Positions 31,841 to 41,675 of a stretch of 50,934 bases of DNA are shown one piece after another. The notes beneath the pieces are model-generated. The model was given only the letters and a program-made list of their open reading frames with translations. It ran no database searches and was not told where the DNA came from. Every line of letters starts with the position of its first letter. The stretch's first letter is position 1. Made by a program: the position numbers and the translations under genes. Source of the DNA: Mesorhizobium tamadayense (lineage in GTDB: Bacteria > Pseudomonadota > Alphaproteobacteria > Rhizobiales > Rhizobiaceae); NCBI RefSeq assembly GCF_003863365.1, contig NZ_RQXT01000051.1:1-50934 (forward strand). The letters run 5' to 3'.

Positions 31841-32269
31841 TCAGGCAGTCTGCTTCAAGGCGGCTTCGGCGTCGCGCTTGATGCGCTTGACCATCGAGCG
31901 AAGGCCGTTGGCGCGCTGCGGCGACAGATGCTCGTCGAGGCCAAGCTCTTTCAGCGTCACTTCCGCGTCGGTGTTCCGGATTTCGCTGGCCGGCCGGCCC
32001 GAGAACAGCGCCAGCATGATGGCAACAAGGCCGCGCACGATGTGGGCGTCCGAATCCCCATGGAAGCTGATCACCGGATCGATGCCCGGTCCTTGCTCGG
32101 TCGTCAGCCACACCTGGCTGACGCAGCCCGGCACCTTGTTGACCGCGGTGCGTTCGGCCTCGGGAAACGGCGGCAACGCCTCGCCGAGCTCGATCACATA
32201 GCGGTAGCGATCCTCCCACTCGTCGAGCAGGGAGAAGTCGTCGCGGATCGTTTCGATAGAGGTCGTCAT
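31841..32269 (-). CDS. sufE: SufE-family cysteine desulfurase activator
   Basis: SufE accepts sulfur from the SufS cysteine desulfurase and passes it to the SufBCD scaffold for Fe-S cluster assembly. The 142-residue protein carries the acceptor Cys49 in NKVPGCVSQVWL and the conserved HIVRGLVAIMLALFSGR. The ATG at 32269 gives the usual start with DDFSLLDEWEDRYRYVIELG. It is alone here, away from any suf operon, as is common in rhizobia. Confidence 0.95.
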   Translation of the reverse strand: MTTSIETIRDDFSLLDEWEDRYRYVIELGEALPPFPEAERTAVNKVPGCVSQVWLTTEQGPGIDPVISFHGDSDAHIVRGLVAIMLALFSGRPASEIRNTDAEVTLKELGLDEHLSPQRANGLRSMVKRIKRDAEAALKQTA

Positions 32270-32304
32270 AGCCCGGATATAGTGACCCGGCGCCGCCGCG
32301 TCAC

Positions 32305-32354
32305 GGAAAAAGAAGACGCCGCGGGCGTCGAGAGGTCGGACGGGCCCGCGGCGT
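32305..32354 (-). terminator. Intrinsic terminator of the DUF5330 gene
   Basis: ACGCCGCGGGC (32316-32326) and GCCCGCGGCGT (32344-32354) are perfect 11-bp arms. Read on the minus strand, the stem is followed by CTTCTTTTTCC, a T-rich tract, downstream of the DUF5330 stop codon. Confidence 0.75.
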
Positions 32355-32355
32355 T

Positions 32356-32410
32356 AGAGCAATTCCAGGAAAAGTGTGAACGGTTTTCCGTCCGGAATTG
32401 CGCCAAAACT
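32356..32410. repeat. Dispersed palindromic repeat, family 1, copy C
   Basis: This is the best copy: AGAGCAATTCCAGGAAAAG, then a GTGAACGGTTTTCC centre, then GTCCGGAATTGCGCC. Outer arms GCAATTCC/GGAATTGC and inner GGAAAA/TTTTCC are complementary. It lies between the DUF5330 gene and its terminator. Confidence 0.75.
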
Positions 32411-32441
32411 AAAGAAGCCGAGCGAACGGCTGAAAGGAATC

Positions 32442-32816
32442 TCAGTTCTTCGCCGTCAGCATCACCGGGATGTTGACCTTGGCGGGCAGCACAATGTCTT
32501 CGGCGACGCTGCCGGTAGTCTCGGCTGAAGTCTGCGCTACCTTCGTCTCGGGCTGCTGGTCGTCAAGCATGGCGGCGGCGATCTTGGCGGTTTCCTGGGC
32601 GCGGGCGGTGATGGTGTGCATGGCCGATTTGCCGGTCTCGCAGACGTCCGGCTTGCGCTCGCAGATGCCGGCAATGTCGCCGACCGCCTCGCGCGCCGCA
32701 AACAGCGCCTGGATCGGCCCGACCGCCTCGCGGCCTTCCCCGTCGGGGCCGACGCTGAGCGGCAGCGCCAAGAGCACCAGCGAAAACCAGAAAGCCATCC
32801 TGATCAGAAAGCCCAT
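32442..32816 (-). CDS. DUF5330 family protein, membrane-anchored or exported
   Basis: The 124-residue protein has one hydrophobic N-terminal segment (MGFLIRMAFWFSLVLLALPL) and a conserved middle part QALFAAREAVGDIAGICERKPDVCETGKSA cut by two cysteines, then a low-complexity Thr/Ala/Glu tail. It matches DUF5330 proteins of Rhizobiales, whose function is unknown. The ATG at 32816 is preferred because GAGAGG lies 8 nt upstream and the membrane segment follows at once. An upstream in-frame extension lacks support. Confidence 0.75.
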   Translation of the reverse strand: MGFLIRMAFWFSLVLLALPLSVGPDGEGREAVGPIQALFAAREAVGDIAGICERKPDVCETGKSAMHTITARAQETAKIAAAMLDDQQPETKVAQTSAETTGSVAEDIVLPAKVNIPVMLTAKN

Positions 32817-32997
32817 CTCAATGCCTCTCGTCGTGACCGGATCACGCATCATCGGCATGACCTCTTTTATAGGCGGGATAATGGCACAGCCGCGCAAAGG
32901 ACGGCTTGCGCCGAAGCCGCGAATTTTCCTCAAATTTTAGACAAATTCGAAAGGATTGGTTTTCGCGATCGATTTCATTCAAATCTCATCGATTGCA

Positions 32998-33025
32998 TTA
33001 ACTTTACAATAACCATCTATATAAT
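32998..33025 (+). promoter_or_regulatory. Candidate promoter with consensus -10 upstream of the histidine kinase
   Basis: TTAACT at 32998-33003 and TATAAT at 33020-33025 are separated by 16 nt in a strongly AT-rich patch. The -10 is a perfect consensus, unusual for this GC-rich window. The -35 part also reads as half of a degenerate CtrA-like site (TTAA-N8-TAACC). Confidence 0.5.
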
Positions 33026-33101
33026 TGTTTTAAAAGGAGAATTTCGAAAATAGGAGGCGACGGCACGGCGGTTTCTGGAAGCCCGGCGCGCCTGTCCGCG
33101 G

Positions 33102-33118
33102 CTAACGCTCCATTTACC
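33102..33118 (+). promoter_or_regulatory. CtrA-like site 1
   Basis: CTAACGCTCCATTTACC matches the CtrA pattern TTAA-N7-TTAACC with one mismatch in each half. It shares the spacer CGCTCC with the better site at 37707-37723. It lies 170 bp before the PleC/DivJ-like kinase. Binding is inferred. Confidence 0.35.
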
Positions 33119-33285
33119 ATGGCGGCAGATCAACGGGCTTTGCGGCGCCGGCGTCCCCAATATTTGCCGCGAGCAGGGCGCTCGCCTCGTCTGCCTTATC
33201 CATTCCTTAAACGCTGGATGCGAGCTTCAAGCCAATCAAGAGTCACCTGCAAAGCAGGGCAATTTCACGACCGGGTACGAGTGCG

Positions 33286-35088
<1,803 letters not shown>

Positions 35089-35913
35089 GGTGGTTGAACC
35101 CCAGCGCGGCGTCCTTGCCGAGGGCACTTTGGCCATGGGCCAGGCGATCTCGCGCAATCCCGTTCTGGTCGGCGGCTCGACCGCCTTCCTGGTGACGCTC
35201 TTTTACGTTTCGGCCAACGCGCTCTGGTACCAGCCCTTTCCGCATACGGGTGCCTTCTTCGCCACCAGGAGCATCGAGAATTTCCCGCACGCCGTCTCCG
35301 ACGAGCCAGAGACCACCATCAACATCGTGCGGCAGGCACCGGCGCAGCCGGCCGTCAAGCCCGACCCGGTCGTCCAGCAGGTGCAAGCCATTCTGAAGGA
35401 CCTCAATTTCTACGACGGCACGGTCGACGGCTTGACCGGCCCCGCCACGCGCAAGGCCATCCAGGCCTATCAGTTGAAGGTTGGGCTGCCGGCATCCGGC
35501 GACATCGACGGCGCGTTACTCGATCAACTCGGCGCCCGGCAGACGACGTCAGCCATTCCGCATCCGGCGCCGCGTCCGGCAGCCGCGGCTCCAGTGGCCG
35601 CGCCGGTGCCGGCGCCGATCCCCGTTTCCGCGCCTGGCGACGGTGCAACGCAGACACCCGACGCCCGCATCGTCAAGATCCAGGCTGGCCTGAAAGCCTT
35701 CGGCAATAACGACATGCAGCTCGACGGCGTCGTCGGCGCCCGCACCAAGGCTGCGATCAAGGAGTTCCAGGCTCTGTTCGGCCTGCCCGAGACCGGTGAG
35801 CCGGACCAGGCCGTCTATGTCAAGATGCGCGAGATCGGCCTGACGAACTGAGTACGGGTATCGTCACATGAGGTTGGCATGTGTTGGCCGTAGCCAATTG
35901 TCGAAGTTGGCGC

Positions 35914-35966
35914 AGCCCCTCATCTGCCTGCCGGCATCTTCTCCCCGTGAACGGGGAGAAGGGGCT
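35914..35966. repeat. Dispersed hairpin repeat, family 2
   Basis: The element runs from AGCCCCTCATCTGCC to GAGAAGGGGCT. Its core CTTCTCCCCGT-GA-ACGGGGAGAAG is a perfect 11-bp stem, and the ends AGCCCCT/AGGGGCT also pair. This is a common intergenic element in rhizobial genomes. It lies between the peptidoglycan-binding protein gene and DUF1491 and could act as a terminator, although no T-run follows. Confidence 0.7.
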
Positions 35967-36030
35967 GGCCGCGACGCCGTTCAACCCCGACCAGACGGCA
36001 CCGCGGCGGACACCAACTCAGGGGGAAAAC

Positions 36031-36063
36031 TGTGACCCATGTCCGGTTCAAAGTGTTACCCAT
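36031..36063. other. Pair of TGTKACCCAT repeats, possible IS end remnant
   Basis: TGTGACCCAT (36031-36040) and TGTTACCCAT (36054-36063) are near-identical direct repeats 23 nt apart. Sequences of this kind occur at the ends of some rhizobial insertion sequences, but no transposase or second end is present. In the 388-nt gap 35852-36239 this and the hairpin repeat are the only features I see. Confidence 0.3.
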
Positions 36064-36239
36064 CTATCGGCTGGACACGGCAGGGCAAGGGGCGGCGCCG
36101 ACCTGTCAGGCAAAACAGCACCGGTGCCAGGTGGCCGCGCGACCACAGCAATCCAAACCGTGCGATAGCCTACTGCCTGGCGCTCGCGGACGAGCCTGAA
36201 ACTCGCTAAACAGTCGCGCATGCTGTCCGGAACCTTGCC

Positions 36240-36587
36240 ATGCGCGTGACCACCGATCTCTGGGTTTCGGCCCTTGTGCGCCGCGTGTTCGGCGCCGGCG
36301 GTTTTGCGGCCGTGGTCAAGCGCGGCGCGACCGAGGCGGGCGCCGTCTTTGTGCTGTCGCGCGGCCGGTTGGGGGAAGTCGCTCTCTATGGTCCGGCGCC
36401 GCAGACGAGCTACGATTCGGCCAAGCCGGACGAACGCTTCTTCACCCTGCTCGATTCCAGCGCCGATACCTCGGCATTCGATGCGCGGCTGGAGAAGGAA
36501 AAGAGATTCGATCCTGATATCTGGGTGGTCGAGATCGAGGCCGGCTCGGTCCCGGTCGAGGAGCTTGTTTCCGTCAAGACGGAATAG
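36240..36587 (+). CDS. DUF1491 family protein
   Basis: The 115-residue protein matches DUF1491, a conserved alphaproteobacterial family of unknown function, with LWVSALVRRVFGAGGFAAVV at the start, GAVFVLSRGRLGEVALYGPAP in the middle and DPDIWVVEIE near the end. It has no signal peptide or membrane helix. The frame opens at the ATG at 36240. It follows the kinase and peptidoglycan-binding genes on the same strand, separated by repeats, and is convergent with the DUF2336 gene. Confidence 0.88.
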   Translation: MRVTTDLWVSALVRRVFGAGGFAAVVKRGATEAGAVFVLSRGRLGEVALYGPAPQTSYDSAKPDERFFTLLDSSADTSAFDARLEKEKRFDPDIWVVEIEAGSVPVEELVSVKTE

Positions 36588-36600
36588 GCAGGTCCGGAGG

Positions 36601-37605
36601 TCAGGACGCCTTGCGGCCAGCGGCCTTTTCATCGCTGTTCGATGCGTGGTGCTCGGTGCTTGTTTCGGTGGCATTGCCGCGAATTGCCCGCGACAGGGTC
36701 TCGGCTTTCCAGGCCCGCACCTTGTCGAGCGCTGCCTCGCGATGCAGCAGCCGGTAGCGGTCGAGGAACAGCCGGATTGCCTGCGGATGCGGGAACTCGC
36801 CGGGATAGACCGCGACCGCGATCAGGAAGGCCCTGTCCTCGCTGAGGTCGAGCGCCTTGAGCGCCGCAAGCAGCGCCGCGTAGCCCGACCGCTCGGTGAC
36901 CGAGCGGGCCGTGGCAAAATCGATATCGAGTGCATCGGCAAGCGCTGTCTGGAAGAAGGCGGCGTTGCCGGTCAGCGCCGTCTCGCGCAGCTTCACATAG
37001 GTCGGCTGGCCGAGGAACAGGTTGACGGCGGCACCTTGACCGGCGGGGCGCATTATCGAGCGCAGGCGGCGCCGCGCGTTTTCCTCGGCCACGCCGGGGT
37101 CCGGGCGGCTGTCTTGCGTCGTGGGAGCGGGTTCCGGTTTTGCCGGCGCGAGCTTTGTTACCGTCTCCGGTGGCCGCGTCTTGACCAACGTCGGCTTCTC
37201 CAGCGCGCGGATCAGGTGGGCGATGGTCGCATTGAGTTCCTTGCGGCGCGCGATCGCGCGCGCGTGCGGCAGGCCATGGCGACCGATCAGCGCGATGAGG
37301 TCGATGTCGCTCAGCGCCTTCGAGCGAGTGAGCAGCGGCGCCGCGGTCTCGACCGGTTCCTCGGCCAGCCGCCGCACCAGCGCGGCCGGCGCGTATTCGC
37401 ATTCGGAAAGGGCGGCGGCGACGTAGCGGCGGGATTCGACCGACACCTCGTCGAACAGCGGCAGCGTCAGATCCTCGAGCTGGGCGATCTCGCGGCGCGA
37501 CGGGCGCGTCAGCGAGCAGAACGCCGACACGGCGGCGCGGAACAGCCTTTCGGCTTTTCCCGCTTCGGTGCGGCTAGCGATGTGCCTGAAATCCGAAGAA
37601 GACAC
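36601..37605 (-). CDS. DUF2336 domain protein
   Basis: The 334-residue protein is largely helical, with HEAT-like pairs in the first third (RREIAQLEDLTLPLFDEVS, APAALVRRLAEEPVETAAPL), a Pro/Thr-rich linker at about 135-170 and a second helical domain. It matches DUF2336, an alphaproteobacterial family of unknown function often found near kinases and wall proteins. It is cytoplasmic. A CtrA-like site lies about 100 bp upstream at 37707-37723. It is convergent with DUF1491, with 13 nt between the stop codons. Confidence 0.85.
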   Translation of the reverse strand: MSSSDFRHIASRTEAGKAERLFRAAVSAFCSLTRPSRREIAQLEDLTLPLFDEVSVESRRYVAAALSECEYAPAALVRRLAEEPVETAAPLLTRSKALSDIDLIALIGRHGLPHARAIARRKELNATIAHLIRALEKPTLVKTRPPETVTKLAPAKPEPAPTTQDSRPDPGVAEENARRRLRSIMRPAGQGAAVNLFLGQPTYVKLRETALTGNAAFFQTALADALDIDFATARSVTERSGYAALLAALKALDLSEDRAFLIAVAVYPGEFPHPQAIRLFLDRYRLLHREAALDKVRAWKAETLSRAIRGNATETSTEHHASNSDEKAAGRKAS

Positions 37606-37706
37606 GGAGGATACGCCCGATACTCGATACAGACCCTGGGCCCGCGCAATCCGGCCGGGCCGGTTTCGCGTCTCCAGGGAACAAAGATCAAATTAGCCGC
37701 GATCCG

Positions 37707-37723
37707 TTAGCGCTCCGTTAACC
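37707..37723. promoter_or_regulatory. CtrA-like site 2
   Basis: TTAGCGCTCCGTTAACC matches TTAA-N7-TTAACC at all but one position. It lies in the 189-bp region between the divergent DUF2336 and small-protein genes. A second, weaker copy with the same spacer is at 33102-33118. CtrA control is a family-based inference. Confidence 0.5.
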
Positions 37724-37794
37724 CTCTACGCTCCTTAATCAATTTTGGAGGCGTTGCGTTGTGCTCCGGGAAAACCGAGAGGAATGCGCGAACC

Positions 37795-37983
37795 ATGGGC
37801 ATGGTCCTGTCTTTTGTGCCGAGAACGGCACCGGTCAATCGAGTAACCCACGACACCGACACGGCGGCGGCGGTCATCATCTTCCCCGGCATCCGCTACG
37901 AGCAGCGGCCGAAGGCCGGCGCGGGGCGCCAGGACGCCCCGGACAAGCCGGGGTCGCCGCAGCCGCCAGTGCCGCATCACTGA
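37795..37983 (+). CDS. Small hypothetical protein, 62 residues
   Basis: The frame encodes MGMVLSFVPRTAPVNR, a middle part AAAVIIFPGIRYEQRP and a Pro-rich tail. GAGAGGAA about 10 nt before the ATG and a position behind a CtrA-like site support expression. I recall similar short proteins with an IIFPG-RYE centre in rhizobia but cannot name a family. It is convergent with the DUF1254 gene. Confidence 0.6.
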   Translation: MGMVLSFVPRTAPVNRVTHDTDTAAAVIIFPGIRYEQRPKAGAGRQDAPDKPGSPQPPVPHH

Positions 37984-37992
37984 CCTTGCTCC

Positions 37993-38541
37993 TCAGTAGT
38001 CCTGCAGCTCGCAGGCGCTCTGTTCGAGAAAGCGCGACACGATCGGCTTCCAGCTGTCGTCCGGCACGAAGGCGCGGACGACGACGATGCCTTCCTCGAT
38101 GGGCGCCTCGACGAAGATCGCGCCCTGGAGCTCCTCCGGAAGATCGCGCCGCACGTCGATCATCTGCGCTGGCGTCAGCACCACCGCATCGAGCTTCTCG
38201 CTGTTCGCGTTGTGGTCGTTGAAGGAATAGATGTTGTGGCCGCTGCGGTCGTAGACGGAAGCCGACCAGAACGGCACGTCGCCCGGCGCCCGGATCCGCA
38301 CCAGTCCGTCGGCGAGATCGAAGCGGCAGGCGGCCGCGTAGAACATGGGGTCGACCGACTTCACCACCGGCGCGCCGCCGGCCTCGGCGTCCAACCGCTT
38401 CATCTTGTAGAGGTCGGAGGCCATCGCCAGCCGCGACCAGGCATCGCGCTCGGAAAATTCCGGCACCAGGAACAGCACCGCGATATGCACGATGCCGGCG
38501 CCGAGCAGGCCGAGGATGAGGGCATGCAGCAGGCTACGCAT
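37993..38541 (-). CDS. DUF1254 family membrane protein
   Basis: The 182-residue protein has one N-terminal membrane helix (residues 5-27) and then the DUF1254-like region with YAAACRFDLADGLVRI, DVPFWSASVYDRSGHNIYSFND and IFVEAP. It forms an operon with the DUF1214 gene upstream, overlapping it by 8 nt. The two domains occur together in many proteobacterial proteins, often in one chain; here they are split. No enzymatic role is known. Confidence 0.85.
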   Translation of the reverse strand: MRSLLHALILGLLGAGIVHIAVLFLVPEFSERDAWSRLAMASDLYKMKRLDAEAGGAPVVKSVDPMFYAAACRFDLADGLVRIRAPGDVPFWSASVYDRSGHNIYSFNDHNANSEKLDAVVLTPAQMIDVRRDLPEELQGAIFVEAPIEEGIVVVRAFVPDDSWKPIVSRFLEQSACELQDY

Positions 38542-39118
38542 GGCAGCCGGCCTTCAGGATACGCGGCAGCGTCACGTCGGAAAGCCCGGTGCTGCTCGCG
38601 ATCGGCGTGTCGTAGAAGGTCAGCACGAAATACATCTTGCCGAAGCCGCCGGTGAGCAGCCAGTTGCCGGGCGCGGGGCGGTCGCCGACGGTGATGACGA
38701 CCGAATTGTCGGGCCGGCGCAGCACGTCGTAGGATTGCAGCGCCGCCTGTCTCGCCTTGCCGGTGTCGATGACGCCGAGCGACTTGTCGGCGGCATAAAG
38801 CGTCCAGAACCGGGCCGTCGGATAGCCGCCCTCGATCGTGTAGGCGCATTCTCGCTTGAGCGGCGCGCCGGATTCGTCGCGCTCGGCGATGAAGGACAGC
38901 CCCTCCGCCCGGCCGAGCGCCAGCACGCCCTCGCGCGCCACGCGGGCCTTGGAATAGGGGTCGGCGTCCTGGGTGCCGATTTCGGGAAAGGCGGTCCATT
39001 GGCCGATGCGGATCGCGCCGACGCCATCCTGCGCGTTGAGCGCGTACCAGACGCTGCCGCCGCCAAGGCTGATGGCCATGGCAAGCGAAAGCAGCGTGAG
39101 GAAGGCGGTCTTGAGCAT
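38534..39118 (-). CDS. DUF1214 family exported protein
   Basis: The 194-residue protein has an N-terminal hydrophobic segment (residues 3-25) and the DUF1214 pattern with PYSKARVAREGVLALGRAEG, ARFWTLYAADKSLGVID and the glycine-rich PAPGNWLLTGGFGKMYFVL near the C-terminus. The ATG at 39118 was chosen because the signal segment begins there; a long in-frame extension to 39517 crosses the repeat and the penicillin-binding gene and is not credible. It overlaps the DUF1254 gene by 8 nt. Confidence 0.85.
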   Translation of the reverse strand: MLKTAFLTLLSLAMAISLGGGSVWYALNAQDGVGAIRIGQWTAFPEIGTQDADPYSKARVAREGVLALGRAEGLSFIAERDESGAPLKRECAYTIEGGYPTARFWTLYAADKSLGVIDTGKARQAALQSYDVLRRPDNSVVITVGDRPAPGNWLLTGGFGKMYFVLTFYDTPIASSTGLSDVTLPRILKAGCHA

Positions 39119-39188
39119 GAAGGGCCGGAACTGAGGAGGTTGTTCGGGATATCGCGGCGCGGGGTGGCGTGGCAAGCCGGCTTGGAAA

Positions 39189-39255
39189 AGCGTGTCTCCC
39201 GAAAGTGGGAACCGGTTTCGGGACAAAGACATGCTGAGGATCAAATCTAAAGCGC
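39189..39255 (+). repeat. Dispersed repeat family 3, copy 1
   Basis: The element contains TGTCTCCCGAAAGTGGGAAC, then CGGTTTCGGGACAAAGACATG and ends GATCAAATCTAAAGCGC. CCCGAAA and TTTCGGG form an internal 7-bp stem. An inverted, roughly 85 percent identical copy is at 41599-41667. The right end contains the stop codon of the penicillin-binding protein gene (GCGCTTTAG on the minus strand). Confidence 0.8.
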
Positions 39256-41403
39256 AGACAGGGTCTCTGGCAGGGTGGGTGCGTCGAGCACGGGTGCTGA
39301 CTGGAACACCTTGGTCATGTCCCTCAGCGTCTGGGTGGTGCGGCCGGAGAGCACCGGCGGGCGCTCGGCCTCCGCCTGCGCGGCCGCATCTGCGGCCTCC
39401 TTCTTCGCGGCCTCCTCGGCCTTGGCCGCGACCACCGGATCGACCCATGGATGATCGAGACCAGGGATCGGCTTCAAGTCGATGTTCTGGTGCGCATAGA
39501 CCATCAGGCGCTGCCACACCATCGCCGGCAGCGAGCCGCCGGTCATTTTGTTGGTCGGCGTGAAGTCGTCATTGCCCAGCCACACGGCGGCCGTGTAATT
39601 GCCGGTGAAGCCGACGAACCAGGCGTCGCGGTAGGATTGGGTGGTGCCGGTCTTGCCGGCGACGACGATGTTGGGAAGCTGGGCGCGCCGTGCCGTGCCG
39701 ATCACCGGCACAGCCGCCAGCATGGTGTTCATGTATTTCAGCGCCTGTTCCGACAGCACGCGATGCGGCGGCGGCGCGTCCTTGGTCCAGTCATAGACCA
39801 CATCGCCGGTGCGGGTGACGAGCTGGGTGATGCCGTGCCTGGAGCCGACGAAACCGTTCTGCGCAAAGACGCTGTAGCCCGTCGCCTGATCCATCACCGT
39901 CATGCCCGATGTGCCGAGCACCATAGTCTTGTGCGATTCCAGCGGCGATTCCACGCCCATCGATTCGGCCATCGCCTTGATCGGGCCGATGCCGAGATGG
40001 TCCTTGGCGAGCCGCACCGGCACGGTGTTGATCGACTTGGCGATCGCCGTGAGCAGCGTGACATTGCCGGCCGATCCGCCGCTGTAGTTGTGCGGTGACC
40101 AACTGCCCCAGCTGATCGCGCCGCCGGAAACCACCGAATCTGGCGTGAAGCCGTGCTCCATCGCAGTGGCGTAGACATAGGGCTTGAACGACGACCCGGT
40201 CTGGCGCAGCGCCTTGGTGGCGCGGTTGAACTGACTGGTACCATAGTCGCGGCCGCCGACGATGGCGCGCACCGCGCCGTTGGTCTCGATCACCACCACC
40301 GCACCCTCGGTGACGTTGTATTCCTTGCCGAACTGGCGAAGGTGGAACTCGACCGACTCCTCCGCCGCCTTCTGGATGTTGGCGTCGAAGGTGGTGTGGG
40401 CAACCAGCGAGTGCTGGCCTGGCTTGGCGATCTTCTTGACCTCGTCGAAGGCCCAGTCGAGGAAATAGTCGGGGCTCTTCTGCTCGCCGCGGTCGACGAC
40501 GTTGGCCGGGTGCAGCCGCGCCTGCAGCACCTGGCCCTCGGTCATGAAGCCGGAATCGACGAGGTTGGAGAGCACCACATTGGCGCGCGCGCGCGCCGCC
40601 GGCAGGTTGATGTGCGGGGCGTATTTGGTCGGCGCCTTGAACAGGCCGGCAAGCATTGCCGCTTCGGCAAGGTTCAGGTCCTTGACGCTCTTGCCGAAAT
40701 AGAAATCCGCCGCCGCCTCGATGCCGAACGTGCCGCCGCCCATATAGGCGCGGTCGAGATAGAGCTGCAGGATCTCCTTCTTGGAGAGGTTGGCCTCCAG
40801 CCATAGCGAGAGAAAAGCTTCCTTGATCTTGCGCTCCAAGGTGCGCTCGTTGGACAGGAACAGGTTCTTGGCGAGCTGCTGGGTGATGCTGGAGCCACCC
40901 TGGACCACCGAATTGGCCCGCACATTCTCGAAGATCGCGCGCGACAGGCCGAGCACGTCGATGCCGTAATGGTCGAAGAAACGCCGGTCCTCGGTCGCCA
41001 GCACCGCCTTGATGACGATGTCCGGCATCTCGTCGACCGGCACGGAATCGCGCTGGATGATGCCGCGTTGGCCGATCTCGTTGCCGTAGCGGTCGAGGAA
41101 GGTGACGGCGAAGTCGCCCTGGTTGCGCCAGTCGCCGCCGGTGATCTCGAAGGCCGGCATGGCCAGCGCCAACAGCACCACGAAGCCGCCGGCGCCCATG
41201 GTGAAGCACTCGCTCAACACCTCGATGATGGCGCGCCGCCAGCCATGCAGGCGAAAACGACGGCAAAAGATGGTTGCCGCTTCCCAGAATTCGCGCGCCT
41301 TGAAGCTGATCTCATAAAGCGAGGAATCGAACAACGCGTCGACGGCAAGAGCCACAGAGGCGATCCGGCCTCTTCTCTTGCGTGGTTTTGAAGGACCTGC
41401 CAT
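39247..41403 (-). CDS. Class A penicillin-binding protein (transglycosylase/transpeptidase)
   Basis: This bifunctional enzyme builds and cross-links peptidoglycan in the periplasm. The 718-residue protein has a membrane anchor at about 66-84, a GT51 glycosyltransferase domain with the catalytic Glu138 in ATEDRRFFDHYGID and QGGSSITQQLAKNLFLSNER, and a transpeptidase domain with Ser404 of SSFK, the SIN motif and KTGT. The ATG at 41403 (MAGPSKPRKRRGR) is preferred over one at 41496 because CTGGA lies upstream and homology begins there. The C-terminal tail is Ala/Glu-rich. The last codons, Ala-Leu-stop, lie inside a dispersed repeat, so the original C-terminus may have changed. Confidence 0.95.
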   Translation of the reverse strand: MAGPSKPRKRRGRIASVALAVDALFDSSLYEISFKAREFWEAATIFCRRFRLHGWRRAIIEVLSECFTMGAGGFVVLLALAMPAFEITGGDWRNQGDFAVTFLDRYGNEIGQRGIIQRDSVPVDEMPDIVIKAVLATEDRRFFDHYGIDVLGLSRAIFENVRANSVVQGGSSITQQLAKNLFLSNERTLERKIKEAFLSLWLEANLSKKEILQLYLDRAYMGGGTFGIEAAADFYFGKSVKDLNLAEAAMLAGLFKAPTKYAPHINLPAARARANVVLSNLVDSGFMTEGQVLQARLHPANVVDRGEQKSPDYFLDWAFDEVKKIAKPGQHSLVAHTTFDANIQKAAEESVEFHLRQFGKEYNVTEGAVVVIETNGAVRAIVGGRDYGTSQFNRATKALRQTGSSFKPYVYATAMEHGFTPDSVVSGGAISWGSWSPHNYSGGSAGNVTLLTAIAKSINTVPVRLAKDHLGIGPIKAMAESMGVESPLESHKTMVLGTSGMTVMDQATGYSVFAQNGFVGSRHGITQLVTRTGDVVYDWTKDAPPPHRVLSEQALKYMNTMLAAVPVIGTARRAQLPNIVVAGKTGTTQSYRDAWFVGFTGNYTAAVWLGNDDFTPTNKMTGGSLPAMVWQRLMVYAHQNIDLKPIPGLDHPWVDPVVAAKAEEAAKKEAADAAAQAEAERPPVLSGRTTQTLRDMTKVFQSAPVLDAPTLPETLSAL

Positions 41404-41598
41404 TCCAGACTTCCGCCCCAGCGCGCTTTCGCCCGAAAACAGCATGCGGGCAGTTTCAGGGTGGCACCCTGTCAAACTATTCGACCATTTTATCACCGCT
41501 CACAAGGGCAGCGAAGCCACAGCGCAAGCTTTGTTGAATGGAAGCGCATCGGCGGTGAACGGCCTGAAAGCGCGTTGCGATCTTCCAGATTCGCTCCT

Positions 41599-41667
41599 GC
41601 GCTTTAGGTCTTTGATCTTACGCATGTCTTTGTCCCGAGACCGGTTCCCACTTTTGGGAGACATGCT
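41599..41667 (-). repeat. Dispersed repeat family 3, copy 2 (inverted)
   Basis: Read on the minus strand it begins AGCATGTCTCCCAAAAGTGG and ends GACCTAAAGCGC, matching copy 1 at 39189-39255 over its whole length. Together the copies are inverted around the penicillin-binding protein gene. CCCAAAA/TTTTGGG-type pairing persists in the centre in altered form. Confidence 0.8.
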
Positions 41668-41675
41668 TTGTGATA

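Larger units (their letters stand above)
32817..33285. other. Long intergenic region upstream of the histidine kinase gene
   Basis: No established gene is seen in these 469 nt. A good promoter lies at 32998-33025 and a CtrA-like site at 33102-33118, leaving a leader of about 250 nt. Within it, an ATG at 33119 opens a 56-codon frame (MAADQRALRRRRPQYL) whose TGA at 33287-33289 overlaps the kinase TTG start. It has no ribosome-binding site and is very basic, so I do not call it a gene. Confidence 0.45.
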
